From Muribaculaceae bacterium (GTDB lineage: Bacteria > Bacteroidota > Bacteroidia > Bacteroidales > Muribaculaceae): 64,000 nucleotides of DNA. The notes below the pieces were generated by a model, which was not told the origin of the DNA, did no database searches, and worked only from the letters and a program-made list of their open reading frames with translations. The DNA lies in the NCBI GenBank assembly GCA_023667285.1, contig JAMPAK010000001.1:605006-669005 (forward strand), in the 5' to 3' direction. Position numbers and translations under genes: made by a program. Numbering within the stretch: position 1 is the stretch's first letter; each line of letters begins with the position of its first letter. Below are positions 7,958-15,889 of the stretch, in pieces.

Positions 7958-9157
7958 ATGCAGTCTCCCGCCACACGCAACGGTGTCACCGTCAACTATA
8001 CTTTTCTGATAGCATATCTCGTGGGTCTGAGCGCCTTCGGTTCGTTTGTCAACGATATGTATCTGCCGTCGCTCCCCGAGATGACCAAGTGGTTTCATTG
8101 CTCTGTCCCCACTGTGCAGTTGGGTCTGACGATGGGTATGGCCGGCCTGGGAATCGGTCAGATGATTCTAGGACCTGTGAGTGACAGATGTGGACGCAAA
8201 CCGGTGTTGGTATGGGCTACGCTTCTCTTCATAGTTGCGGCGGTGTTGAGCATCTTCTCGCCTACTATAGGTTTCTTCCTGGGGTGCAGGTTCTTTCAGG
8301 GGCTTGGGGCATCGGCGGGATATTTTCTGGCGCGTAGCATCCCGGCTGACCTTTATGCCGGAAGGGCTTTGGCAAAGACAATGGCAATAGTCGGGGCCAT
8401 CAATGGTATTGCTCCCGCGAGCGCCCCGGTGGTGGGTGGACTCCTGTCGCAACACTGGGGATGGCGCAGCGTTTTCGTGGGTCTGACGGTAATTGCTGCG
8501 GTTCTGCTGGCGTTCTCGCCGAGGCTTAAGGAGTCGCTGCCCCCACAGAATCGCACTAAAGGGAGCGTATGGAATGCCTTCAGGGCTTATGGCGGACTTG
8601 TTGTCAACCGTCCGTTCATGGTGCATGTTCTTTTGAAGGGGACGGCACTTGGCATACTATTTGCCTATATCTCTTCGGCTCCGTTCATCATGCAGACTCA
8701 TTTCGGATTTCGCGAGGATGTCTTCGGCCTAATCATGGGTGGAAATGCGTTGTTTGTTGCGGCAGGCTCGATGGTGGCGTTGAAATTCAAACTTCTGAAA
8801 AACGCAGCATTCTATGGGGGAATGTCGCTTTTAGCCGCCGTGGCGCTCGAATCTATGGCTCTTCTCTGTTTTGACTCTTTTCTGCTCTATGAACTGCTGC
8901 TTCTGCCCATGTTGTTCTGTCTGGGAATGATATTCACTGCAGGCAATACGCTTGCAATGAATGAGGGTCGTGACCATGCCGGGGATGCCTCGGCTGTCCT
9001 TGGACTCGGCGGATATGTGTTTGGAGCGGTAGTGTCTCCGCTTGTGGGGCTTGGGGATATAATGCACTCAACGGCCTATGTGTTTATCACGCTGGCGGTT
9101 CTGACCGGGGTGTTTGCGATGATGTCACGTCTGCTCCCGGCCGATCTCAACAAATAG
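7958..9157 (+). CDS. MFS efflux transporter, Bcr/CflA type
   Basis: A 399-residue protein with about 12 hydrophobic helices. The N-terminal half has the Bcr/CflA-like start NDMYLPSLPEM, the MFS motif A GPVSDRCGRKPVL (about 67-79) and the drug/proton antiporter motif C as GIAPASAPVVGG. Members export drugs or small metabolites by proton antiport. It is transcribed divergently from the biotin operon with 104 nt between start codons. Export of a biotin intermediate or unrelated drug efflux are both possible; the substrate is unknown. Its stop lies inside the left arm of a hairpin shared with rnfC. Confidence 0.88.
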   Translation: MQSPATRNGVTVNYTFLIAYLVGLSAFGSFVNDMYLPSLPEMTKWFHCSVPTVQLGLTMGMAGLGIGQMILGPVSDRCGRKPVLVWATLLFIVAAVLSIFSPTIGFFLGCRFFQGLGASAGYFLARSIPADLYAGRALAKTMAIVGAINGIAPASAPVVGGLLSQHWGWRSVFVGLTVIAAVLLAFSPRLKESLPPQNRTKGSVWNAFRAYGGLVVNRPFMVHVLLKGTALGILFAYISSAPFIMQTHFGFREDVFGLIMGGNALFVAAGSMVALKFKLLKNAAFYGGMSLLAAVALESMALLCFDSFLLYELLLLPMLFCLGMIFTAGNTLAMNEGRDHAGDASAVLGLGGYVFGAVVSPLVGLGDIMHSTAYVFITLAVLTGVFAMMSRLLPADLNK

Positions 9158-9190
9158 AGACACATCGGCCATAGTGACCGATGTGCCTCT
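9156..9190. terminator. Convergent hairpin between MFS gene and rnfC
   Basis: Arms AGAGACACATCGG and CCGATGTGCCTCT pair over 13 positions with a single mismatch around a 9-nt loop. It separates the convergent MFS and rnfC genes. There is no long U tract, so it may work in both directions or mainly protect 3' ends. Confidence 0.55.
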
Positions 9191-9218
9191 GGTAATTCGT
9201 ATTCAGGGAGTGTCTGTT

Positions 9219-10559
9219 TTATGACTTGGCGGCTGCGGCGCGGGCGCGCATGGCTGCCATAACCTTAGCCTTGCCTATGCGGATGTAGTCGACCAACGGG
9301 CGGGATGCGGGGCAGATGAAACTGCATGATCCGCACTCGATACAGTTGACGATCTTCTCCTGCTCTGCGTCTTCCCACTCCTTGAGGCGTGAGAGTGTAG
9401 AGATGAGGAACGGCTCGAGCCCCATCGGGCAGACGTCGACACACTTGCCGCAGCGGATGCAGTTCTCAGCCGGGCGGCGGTGAGCATATCGCGGATCGAG
9501 CAGGATGCCTGATGTGCCCTTGATCATGGGGGTCTGGAGGGTCGATGCAGTGCGTCCCATCATGGGGCCACCGAGAATGATCTTCTCATACTCAGCCTCG
9601 GGGACTATGGTCGCAAGGATTGTCCCGAGGGGAACACGCAGGTTGCGGCCCTCGTTGCCGTCGTGGATGGTGAGGACTCTGTCAAGGATGGGTTCGTTGT
9701 GATAGACGGCGCGGTAAACAGCATAGGCTGTGGCGACATTCTGCACAATCGCACCTGTGGCGATGGGGAGACCGCCTGAGGGAACCTCCTTGCCTATGAC
9801 GGCTTCGATGAGCTGCTTCTCACCTCCCTGCGGATATTTAACCTGCATGACCATCACTTCAAGTCCGGCCACATTTGCGGCAGCCTCGGTCATTGCTGCT
9901 ATGGCCTCTGGTTTGTTGTTCTCGATGGCGATGACTCCGCGGCTGACTCCGGCGGCTTTCATTAGCAGGCTCACGCCCTTGACGATGCGGGGTGCTTCCT
10001 CGCGCATCAGCTGGTCGTCACATGATAGGCACGGCTCGCACTCGGCGGCGTTGATGATGACAACCTCGGCCTTGGAGCCGGGAGGGGGCGAGAGTTTCAC
10101 ATGGGTGGGGAATGTTGCGCCTCCGAGACCCACAATGCCTGCGTCCTTGATGAGGCCTATAATCTGCTTCCCGTCGAGGGCTGCAACCTCTGCCTCAGAA
10201 CGTTTGGGCGCTTTGTCGGCCATGGCTGCGGCATCGGCCTCGCGGTCGGCCTCATCACTTTTGATGTAGATGGCCTCTACGGGCATGCCCTGAGGTGTGC
10301 GGGCAATGTCGACCTTGACAACTGTGCCTGAGATGGGGGTGTGGACAGGTGCGGAGACAAAACCTCCGGCTTCGGCCACACACTGGCCGCGTGTCACCTT
10401 GTCGCCCTTCTTCACGACAGGCTTTGCCGGGGCTCCGATGTGTTGGGCCACGGGGAGAACCACCTCAGCGGGAAGGGGGAGATTCTCGATGGCCTTTCCT
10501 GCTGCTATCTTATTCTCGGCGGGATGAACGCCGCCAATTTTGAATGTATGGAGTTTCAT
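9219..10559 (-). CDS. rnfC: Rnf complex subunit RnfC (ferredoxin/NAD oxidoreductase)
   Basis: A protein of about 446 residues. The N-terminus KLHTFKIGGVHPAENK is typical of RnfC and is followed by a biotinyl-like domain (KKGDKVTRGQCVAEAGG). The middle holds the NADH/FMN-binding region (GLGGATFPTHVKL, ECEPCLSCDD), and the C-terminus has two 4Fe-4S motifs, CIRCGKCVDVCP and CIECGSCSFICP. RnfC is the peripheral NADH-oxidising subunit of the ion-pumping Rnf complex. I use the ATG at 10557-10559; the longer frame upstream only reads through rnfB. The usual downstream rnfDGEA genes are absent: the next gene is a convergent MFS pump. Confidence 0.94.
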   Translation of the reverse strand: MKLHTFKIGGVHPAENKIAAGKAIENLPLPAEVVLPVAQHIGAPAKPVVKKGDKVTRGQCVAEAGGFVSAPVHTPISGTVVKVDIARTPQGMPVEAIYIKSDEADREADAAAMADKAPKRSEAEVAALDGKQIIGLIKDAGIVGLGGATFPTHVKLSPPPGSKAEVVIINAAECEPCLSCDDQLMREEAPRIVKGVSLLMKAAGVSRGVIAIENNKPEAIAAMTEAAANVAGLEVMVMQVKYPQGGEKQLIEAVIGKEVPSGGLPIATGAIVQNVATAYAVYRAVYHNEPILDRVLTIHDGNEGRNLRVPLGTILATIVPEAEYEKIILGGPMMGRTASTLQTPMIKGTSGILLDPRYAHRRPAENCIRCGKCVDVCPMGLEPFLISTLSRLKEWEDAEQEKIVNCIECGSCSFICPASRPLVDYIRIGKAKVMAAMRARAAAAKS

Positions 10560-10578
10560 GATTTTAAAATGGAGGGGT

Positions 10579-11427
10579 TCAGGCGCCAGCCTCAGCCGGT
10601 TCGGCCTTGCGGACGGGGAAGTTGACGGCGTGGATGGCGTGAGTGGGACAAACTGGCTCACACTTGCGGCAGAGTTTGCACTTCTCAAAGTCGATGTATG
10701 AGAGGTTGTTTGCAATGGTGATGGCCTCGTGTGTGCAGACTTTCTGACATTTTGCACAGCCGATACATGCCACCTTGCATTCCTTCATGGCCAGTGCGCC
10801 CTTCTCCTTGTTGGAGCAGGCCACATATACTCTCATGCCCCGCGGACCTTTGTAGCGGAGCTCGATGATGGAGCGTGGACAGGCCTTGGTGCAGGCGCCA
10901 CAGCCCACACACATATCCTCGATAACTTCGGGCAGACCTGTCTCAAGATTCATCTTCATGGCACCGTAGGGGCATGCCTCCACGCAGTCTCCACAGCCGA
11001 GACAGCCATTGGGACAGGGGCTCTCGCCGGAGCCGAGAGTGGCAAGGACTGCACATGAGGGTGCGCCCTCAAAGCGGGCGAGTGCGGGGCGGAGGTCGCA
11101 TGTGCCGTTACATTTGATTACTGCGATCTTAGGCTTGGTCTCGGAGGCTGCAAGGCCAACGATCTCGCCGATTTTCTTCATTACGGCAGCGCCTGAGGAG
11201 GGGCATGACAGCCCGTCGAGAGTGTCGGCGTTGACACATGCGACGGCAAAGTCGCGGCAACCGCTGCGTCCGCAGCCGCCACAGTTGGCGCCCGGGAGCA
11301 GAGCCTCTACCTGATCGATGCGCGGGTCCTCATGGACATAGAAACGCTGGGCCACAACGTAGAGCACGGCGGCGCCGACGATACCTATGATTCCAAGGAC
11401 GATGATTGATGTTAAGATTACGCTCAT
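10579..11427 (-). CDS. rnfB: Rnf complex subunit RnfB (multi-cluster ferredoxin)
   Basis: A 282-residue protein with one N-terminal membrane helix (about 5-27). It then has the RnfB 4Fe-4S domain CGGCGRSGCRDFA (about 49-61), and several ferredoxin CxxCxxCxxxCP sets, including CLGCGDCVEACP, CVGCGACTKACP, CIGCAKCQKVC and CKLCRKCEPVCP. RnfB accepts electrons from reduced ferredoxin and passes them into the Rnf complex. It lies 19 nt upstream of rnfC and 69 nt downstream of rseC in the same direction. Confidence 0.95.
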   Translation of the reverse strand: MSVILTSIIVLGIIGIVGAAVLYVVAQRFYVHEDPRIDQVEALLPGANCGGCGRSGCRDFAVACVNADTLDGLSCPSSGAAVMKKIGEIVGLAASETKPKIAVIKCNGTCDLRPALARFEGAPSCAVLATLGSGESPCPNGCLGCGDCVEACPYGAMKMNLETGLPEVIEDMCVGCGACTKACPRSIIELRYKGPRGMRVYVACSNKEKGALAMKECKVACIGCAKCQKVCTHEAITIANNLSYIDFEKCKLCRKCEPVCPTHAIHAVNFPVRKAEPAEAGA

Positions 11428-11496
11428 GGTATGTGATGAAATAAGACTTGTTTTATTCTGTGATAATGTAGTTACTGTGAAAGATAAGAGGTGTCG

Positions 11497-11928
11497 TCAG
11501 CCAATCACCCTTACTGTCCATGACAGTTTTGAGGCCAAGCGGCGCCTGAAGAGCCATAGGAAAAGATCGTAGAGGGCGAGCGCTCCGAAGGCCCAGGCTA
11601 TGGACCAAGCGCCCATGCCTGGCTTGCAGATGTTCAACCCCATCAGGACACCCACAAAGATGACCGTGGGGAGGATGAGTGCCCACAATGTAGCCTTGAC
11701 TGTCGAGGCCGGGGCGGCTGTGACCTCGACGCGCTGTCCGGGTCGGTATGCGCCGGTGTCAGGAAGGTCTATGACAACCGTCTCGTGGCTGTCGCCCTCG
11801 CCACCTTTGTTGCAGATGGCCACGACAGCACACCCGTCACACCGACATTCATCGTCGGTGGTAATGGTGAGCGAATGGGGATCAACGCTCCGGATGACCC
11901 CTCTGTGGCTGACATTTTCTTTCTTCAT
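11497..11928 (-). CDS. rseC: RseC/SoxR-reducing-system family protein
   Basis: A 143-residue RseC-like protein. An N-terminal soluble part has a Cys cluster (CRCDGCAVVAIC, about 28-39), followed by two membrane helices (about 80-98 and 106-122). RseC proteins are associated with Rnf/Rsx complexes and commonly precede rnfB in Bacteroidetes. The ATG at 11926-11928 is chosen because it follows a good TTG-N20-TAACTTTG promoter; the longer upstream frame crosses a terminator. It heads the rseC-rnfB-rnfC unit. Confidence 0.88.
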   Translation of the reverse strand: MKKENVSHRGVIRSVDPHSLTITTDDECRCDGCAVVAICNKGGEGDSHETVVIDLPDTGAYRPGQRVEVTAAPASTVKATLWALILPTVIFVGVLMGLNICKPGMGAWSIAWAFGALALYDLFLWLFRRRLASKLSWTVRVIG

Positions 11929-11943
11929 GGCTATAATCGGCCA

Positions 11944-11974
11944 CAAAGTTAATGATTTTTCAAAAAATCCGCAA
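11944..11974 (-). promoter_or_regulatory. Promoter of rseC-rnfB-rnfC
   Basis: On the minus strand a TTG (11972-11974) is followed after 20 nt by TAACTTTG (11944-11951), matching the Bacteroidetes -33/-7 arrangement. The leader to the rseC ATG would be about 8-10 nt. Confidence 0.65.
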
Positions 11975-11982
11975 CAATAAAA

Positions 11983-12013
11983 TAAAAAACGGACGCCTTG
12001 AGGGGGCGTCCGT
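11983..12013 (-). terminator. Rho-independent terminator of trxA
   Basis: On the minus strand ACGGACGCC pairs perfectly with GGCGTCCGT around a 7-nt loop and is followed by six T residues. It lies 46 nt beyond the trxA stop and separates trxA from the rseC promoter. Confidence 0.85.
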
Positions 12014-12059
12014 CTTATGATTCTGTCGTTTTTGCGGTATGCTGGCTCTGTGGACTCTG

Positions 12060-12368
12060 TCATTTGCCCGGCTCCATCTGGATGCGGATCTTGTCTTCGA
12101 GCACTTCGAGCTGCTGCAGTCCTGATGCTCTCCACTGAGGCATGCCGTCCTTGAAGATGATGATTGTGGGGACGCTGCGGATTTGATATTCAGCCGAGAG
12201 GTCGGGGTTTCGGTCAACATCGATCTTGATGATGTTGGCGTCGTCGCCTACCTTATTCTTAAGTTGCTCGAGGATGGGGCCTTGCATCTTGCACGGGCCA
12301 CACCATGTGGCGAAGAAGTCGACAAGTGTGGGCTTGCTGCCGCCTATTATCTCTTTAAATTCGCTCAT
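12060..12368 (-). CDS. trxA: Thioredoxin
   Basis: A 102-residue thioredoxin with the canonical active site WCGPCK (about 24-29), the VDVDRNPDL segment and cis-Pro in SVPTIIIFKDG. It is cytoplasmic and reduces protein disulfides. I use the ATG at 12366-12368 (MSEFKEIIGG), since the 15 extra residues of the longer frame do not resemble thioredoxin. It has its own terminator downstream, so it is probably monocistronic. Confidence 0.95.
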   Translation of the reverse strand: MSEFKEIIGGSKPTLVDFFATWCGPCKMQGPILEQLKNKVGDDANIIKIDVDRNPDLSAEYQIRSVPTIIIFKDGMPQWRASGLQQLEVLEDKIRIQMEPGK

Positions 12369-12446
12369 AGTTATATGTGTTAGGGGATTTATGTTTTCCC
12401 ATATATAACACATGGGAGCGGTTCAAAGTTTAGGCCTGAGCGGATG

Positions 12447-13001
12447 TCAGAGGAGTATTCCGGCTGCTACCTCGCGTGAGTGGCGCGGGCGCAGTGCCTC
12501 GACAAGGGCAAGGCCGAAGGGGATGGCAGACGAGGGGCCGTTGGCGGTGATGATGTTGTCGTCGCGCACCACCCGCTCATCACTGACATATGTGGCGCCT
12601 CCGGCACGGAGGTCGTCGTCAAATCCGGGATAGCATGTGGCATTCTTGCCTTTCAGCACACCGATGTGTGAAAGGAGGACAGCCGGGGCTGCACAGATGG
12701 CGGCAACGAGGGCACCGCGGGCAGCCTGGGCCTTGAAAAGGGCGCACAATTTGTCGGAATCGGCGAGATTCTTTGCTCCGGGCATGCCACCGGGAGCCAC
12801 AAGAAGGTCGGCGTCACTCATATCTTCATCGCCCAGAAGGAGGTCGGCCTCCACGGTGATGCCGTGTGCGCCGGTGACATGGCGCGATTCGCCTACGGCA
12901 ACAGTCATGACATCGATTCCTGCACGACGCATGAGGTCGACGGGGGCTATTGCTTCGATTTCCTCGAAACCGGGAGCAAGAAATACGTAAGTTGTAGACA
13001 T
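12447..13001 (-). CDS. DJ-1/PfpI family protein (YajL/ThiJ-like)
   Basis: A 184-residue single-domain protein. Family hallmarks are the N-terminal VFLAPGFEEIEAIAPVDLMRRAGIDV segment with the conserved acidic residue (read as two short stretches), LLVAPGGMPGAKNL, and the nucleophilic Cys in ALVAAICAAPAVL at the elbow. DJ-1-like proteins act as glyoxalases, deglycases or redox-sensing chaperones, and the exact activity is not settled for this clade. Its TAATTTTG element lies back-to-back with that of apbE. Confidence 0.9.
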   Translation of the reverse strand: MSTTYVFLAPGFEEIEAIAPVDLMRRAGIDVMTVAVGESRHVTGAHGITVEADLLLGDEDMSDADLLVAPGGMPGAKNLADSDKLCALFKAQAARGALVAAICAAPAVLLSHIGVLKGKNATCYPGFDDDLRAGGATYVSDERVVRDDNIITANGPSSAIPFGLALVEALRPRHSREVAAGILL

Positions 13002-13045
13002 TGATGATATAGTTGAATGGTTAGAGTTGAGAGGGTTGATTTCTG

Positions 13046-13053
13046 CAAAATTA
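13046..13053 (-). promoter_or_regulatory. -7 element of the DJ-1/PfpI gene
   Basis: The minus strand reads TAATTTTG, 44 nt before the start codon. It is paired with the divergent apbE element at 13075-13082. Confidence 0.5.
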
Positions 13054-13074
13054 GGGTTTTCGAGTGGTTTTTGC

Positions 13075-13082
13075 TAATTTTG
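13075..13082 (+). promoter_or_regulatory. -7 element of apbE, apparently leaderless
   Basis: TAATTTTG ends only 4 nt before the apbE ATG at 13087. If it is used, transcription starts at or within a few bases of the start codon. Confidence 0.5.
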
Positions 13083-13086
13083 CAGC

Positions 13087-14079
13087 ATGAAATCTCGATT
13101 GTTTTCACTTTATTTCACTGTCGTGGCGCTGACACTGGCATTGACAGGATGCAGGGGGCCAATGATGTATCGCTCAGCCGAGGGGGCGGTGTGGAACACG
13201 ATGTTCCATATCACATATCTCTCAGACCGTGATATGCGCGACTCGATCATCACTGTGATGAAGCGCGTTGAGACCTCGCTCTCCCCCTTTGACAGCGGTT
13301 CGCTGATATCGCGAATCAACAGCGGGGAGGGGATGGAGACGGACTCTCTGATAGTGCGTATCCTGGCTGAGTCGCATCGAATACATAGGCTCAGCGGGGG
13401 CGCTTTCGACCCTACGGTGGCACCGCTTGTCAACCTATGGGGGTTCGGCTATAGGCCCGGCGACCCAGAGCCTTCGCAGATGGACATTGACTCGCTGTTG
13501 GAGTTTGTGGGGATAGACTCCTGTTTCATAATCGACCGCGGCCTGATGGCGAAGAAACGCCCGTCCACAGAGTTTAATTTCTCAGCAATCACCAAGGGCT
13601 ATGGGTGTGACCTTGTTGGTGAGATGCTGGAGCGCAACGGAATCAAAGATTATATGGTGGAGATAGGGGGTGAGATAGCCATGAGTGGGAGGAATCCCCG
13701 CGGAGAGAAATGGCACATCATGGTTGATGCACCCGTTGAGGGCGATTCAGTGCCGGTGCATGAGCGGCTTGCTGTGGTGGAACTGACTGACTGTGGGGTG
13801 GCCACGTCTGGCAACTACCGCAACTATCGTGAGACGGCGGCCGGGAAGGTGTGGCATACGATTTCTCCTCAGACAGGACGCCCGGCGCTGACGGATCTCC
13901 TCTCAGCCACAGTGATTGCACCTACTTGCATGACGGCCGACGCGCTTGCCACTTCATGTATGGCAATGTCGGGAGACTCAGCCCTGAGAATGATAGAGAA
14001 TATTCCCGGGTGTGAGGCTCTGCTGGTGACCTCGGAGGGTGTCATGACCACAAGGGGGTTCCCCGTTCTTGACCGGTGA
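13087..14079 (+). CDS. apbE: FAD:protein FMN transferase ApbE
   Basis: A 330-residue exported lipoprotein with lipobox LTGCRG (Cys about residue 22). ApbE features include GGAFDPTVAPLVNLWGFG in the FAD-binding region (two motifs), NFSAITKGYGCDLV, MVEIGGEIAMSGRNPRGEKW, the ATSGNYRNY loop and the C-terminal TTRGFPVLDR. ApbE covalently attaches FMN to Thr residues of RnfG/RnfD or NqrB/NqrC outside the membrane. Proximity to rnfBC and ribF, which makes FMN/FAD, fits that role. It ends exactly where the convergent ribF ends. Confidence 0.93.
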   Translation: MKSRLFSLYFTVVALTLALTGCRGPMMYRSAEGAVWNTMFHITYLSDRDMRDSIITVMKRVETSLSPFDSGSLISRINSGEGMETDSLIVRILAESHRIHRLSGGAFDPTVAPLVNLWGFGYRPGDPEPSQMDIDSLLEFVGIDSCFIIDRGLMAKKRPSTEFNFSAITKGYGCDLVGEMLERNGIKDYMVEIGGEIAMSGRNPRGEKWHIMVDAPVEGDSVPVHERLAVVELTDCGVATSGNYRNYRETAAGKVWHTISPQTGRPALTDLLSATVIAPTCMTADALATSCMAMSGDSALRMIENIPGCEALLVTSEGVMTTRGFPVLDR

Positions 14080-15006
14080 TTATCCCAGGATTTTGCGGAC
14101 GGACTTGGCGTCGGCCGCAAGTTGTGCGCGGAGTTTCTCAGGTGTTGGGAAGCGACGCTCGGGACGCATGTATTCGATGAACTCTACGGTGATGTCCTCA
14201 TCATAGAGATATCCATTGTAATCAAGGATGTGAGCCTCGATGGTGAGCTCGGACTGGGCCTCATCGTCGCTGAGAGTGGGGCGGTAGCCTATGTTGACCA
14301 TGGCGTTTCGGCGCTCACCGTCGGGGGTGATGACGATGGCTGCATATGCTCCGGGTTTGGGTATCAAGGCTGAGGGCTCGAGCGGCCTGACATTTGCCGT
14401 GGCAAATCCGAGTGTGCGCCCGAGGTGGTTTCCGTTGACAACACGCCCTCTCAACCTATAGGGGCGCCCTAGAATCTCTGCTGCCTCGCGGGGCTTTCCC
14501 TCCATGAGCAGATGGCGGATGTTTGAAGAACTGACATGCCCTGACTTGCCGCGATATTCAGGCGCGGGGATGACTTCGATTCCCACCTTGCCGCCAATCT
14601 GACGGTAGCGCTCAAGTCCGTCGGGCCCATCGTGGCCAAACTTGTTGTTGAAGCCGAGGACAAGGGCATCGATGGCAAAGTTATTGTGGAGGAGACGGAG
14701 GAACTCCTCGGCCTGCAAACGGCGCAGTTTGTCGTTGAAACTCAGGAGTATTACATCGCTCGCACCGGCCTCACCGAGCATGTCGACACGGTCCTCTAGG
14801 GTGGAGAGGAGCGGGGGGGCCTCAAGGGGCCTGACCAGAGAGAGGGGATGGCGCGAGAAGGTGACGGCTGCACTGCGCAGCCCCCTGGCGCGAGCCTCTA
14901 CGTTGAGGTAGTCAATGAGAAATCGGTGTCCGGGATGGACTCCGTCATACATGCCGACGGCGGCGATGCGCCTCGCGCTGCTGTCAGATTTGGTGATCAG
15001 TTTCAT
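14080..15006 (-). CDS. ribF: Bifunctional riboflavin kinase/FAD synthetase RibF
   Basis: A 308-residue enzyme. The N-terminal nucleotidyltransferase domain has the GMYDGVHPGHRFLI motif (about 18-31), and FGHDGPDGLERYR and SSSNIRHLLMEG are FAD-synthetase motifs. The C-terminal riboflavin kinase domain starts about residue 185 (GRVVNGNHLGRTLGFATANV). It converts riboflavin to FMN and FAD, the donor for ApbE. Its ATG overlaps the HAD gene stop as ATGA, and its stop codon abuts the apbE stop on the other strand. Confidence 0.95.
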   Translation of the reverse strand: MKLITKSDSSARRIAAVGMYDGVHPGHRFLIDYLNVEARARGLRSAAVTFSRHPLSLVRPLEAPPLLSTLEDRVDMLGEAGASDVILLSFNDKLRRLQAEEFLRLLHNNFAIDALVLGFNNKFGHDGPDGLERYRQIGGKVGIEVIPAPEYRGKSGHVSSSNIRHLLMEGKPREAAEILGRPYRLRGRVVNGNHLGRTLGFATANVRPLEPSALIPKPGAYAAIVITPDGERRNAMVNIGYRPTLSDDEAQSELTIEAHILDYNGYLYDEDITVEFIEYMRPERRFPTPEKLRAQLAADAKSVRKILG

Positions 15007-15626
15007 TTATTGCAGAATTTTGCGAGGATGTCCATGAATTCGGTTCCCGGGGGTACTGTCTCGGCATTGAATCCCAATGCTCTGGCGGCATCGACATTCG
15101 CCTGAGAGTCGTCGAAAAATAGAGTCTCCTCGGGCTTTATGCCGCAATGGCGGCATGTGTAGTCGAATATCTCAGGCTCAGGTTTGTAGCATTTTGCTTT
15201 ATAACTGCAGACTGCGCCGTCGAAATAGTCGTCCATCTCAAGCCCCTCCTTGCGGAACTCGTTGGCTATGAAGCCTTCCATCATTATAGGATTGGTGTTT
15301 GAGAGGAGGAATATCTTGTAGCCATCCTTGCGAAGCTGCCTGAGGTCCTGCAGGCGTCTCACGGGGATTCCAAGAAGAAATTTATTGAAGGCTTCATCAA
15401 TTTCGGTGTCAGTGACCGGACGTGAGAACAGCGGACGGATGCGACGTCTGAACTCGCCGGCGTCAATGTCGCCGCGTTCCAGCGCCAGGAAGTCGCCTTT
15501 CTGACCGTAGACGCCAAGGAATTCATCGGCGTCAGCCATACCTGCCTGGTGGAAAGCCTCGACACAGCGGTTGCGGTCGAGGTCCATTATCACGCCTCCG
15601 AGATCGAAGAGAAGATTCTGTATCAT
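15003..15626 (-). CDS. HAD-superfamily hydrolase, phosphatase type
   Basis: A 207-residue HAD protein. Motif I is FDLGGVIMDL (about 7-16), where the nucleophile Asp is followed by LGG, as in the YihX/epoxide-hydrolase-like phosphatase branch. Motif II Ser/Thr is in LLSNTNP, motif III Lys in KCYKPEPEIF, and motif IV is FFDDSQANV. Members dephosphorylate small metabolites such as sugar phosphates or FMN. Coupling to ribF (4-nt overlap) invites the guess that it acts on FMN or a riboflavin intermediate, but this is only inference. Confidence 0.88.
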   Translation of the reverse strand: MIQNLLFDLGGVIMDLDRNRCVEAFHQAGMADADEFLGVYGQKGDFLALERGDIDAGEFRRRIRPLFSRPVTDTEIDEAFNKFLLGIPVRRLQDLRQLRKDGYKIFLLSNTNPIMMEGFIANEFRKEGLEMDDYFDGAVCSYKAKCYKPEPEIFDYTCRHCGIKPEETLFFDDSQANVDAARALGFNAETVPPGTEFMDILAKFCNK

Positions 15627-15679
15627 TCTATTAAAAGGTAAAATTCAGTGAAAAGTTTATCCAGTTAATATCCGGATTG

Positions 15680-15687
15680 CAAATTTA
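15680..15687 (-). promoter_or_regulatory. -7 element of the HAD-ribF unit
   Basis: The minus strand reads TAAATTTG, 53 nt upstream of the HAD gene start, in the 263-nt divergent spacer. Confidence 0.5.
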
Positions 15688-15765
15688 CGATAAATAATCC
15701 GTTTAACTGATTGCGACGGTGTTCTGAAATGTTAAAAAGTCTGTAATTTTGGGCTGAGAATTAGG

Positions 15766-15792
15766 TTGAGATTAATATTTTTTATATTTTTG
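15766..15792 (+). promoter_or_regulatory. Candidate promoter of the secreted nuclease locus
   Basis: TATTTTTG at 15785-15792 matches the -7 consensus; TTG at 15766-15768 lies 16 nt upstream, slightly closer than usual. The leader to the ATG at 15890 would be about 90 nt. Confidence 0.4.
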
Positions 15793-15889
15793 ACCTCTGA
15801 CTTGTGACTTTCGGGTGCCTCATGTCCCGATGGTCGCTTTAATCGTTTGTCATTCAATAGTTAATCCTTACCTTAAAAGAATTCAGTTC

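Noticed and set aside
10560-10757. N-terminal extension of rnfC
   Set aside because: It reads through the end of rnfB in another frame with no RnfC-like sequence; the ATG at 10559 begins the conserved KLHTFKIGG.
11929-12135. N-terminal extension of rseC
   Set aside because: It spans the trxA terminator and rseC promoter.
15007-15130. FMN riboswitch near ribF
   Set aside because: ribF is coupled to the HAD gene, and no conserved RFN-element folding pattern was seen upstream of either.
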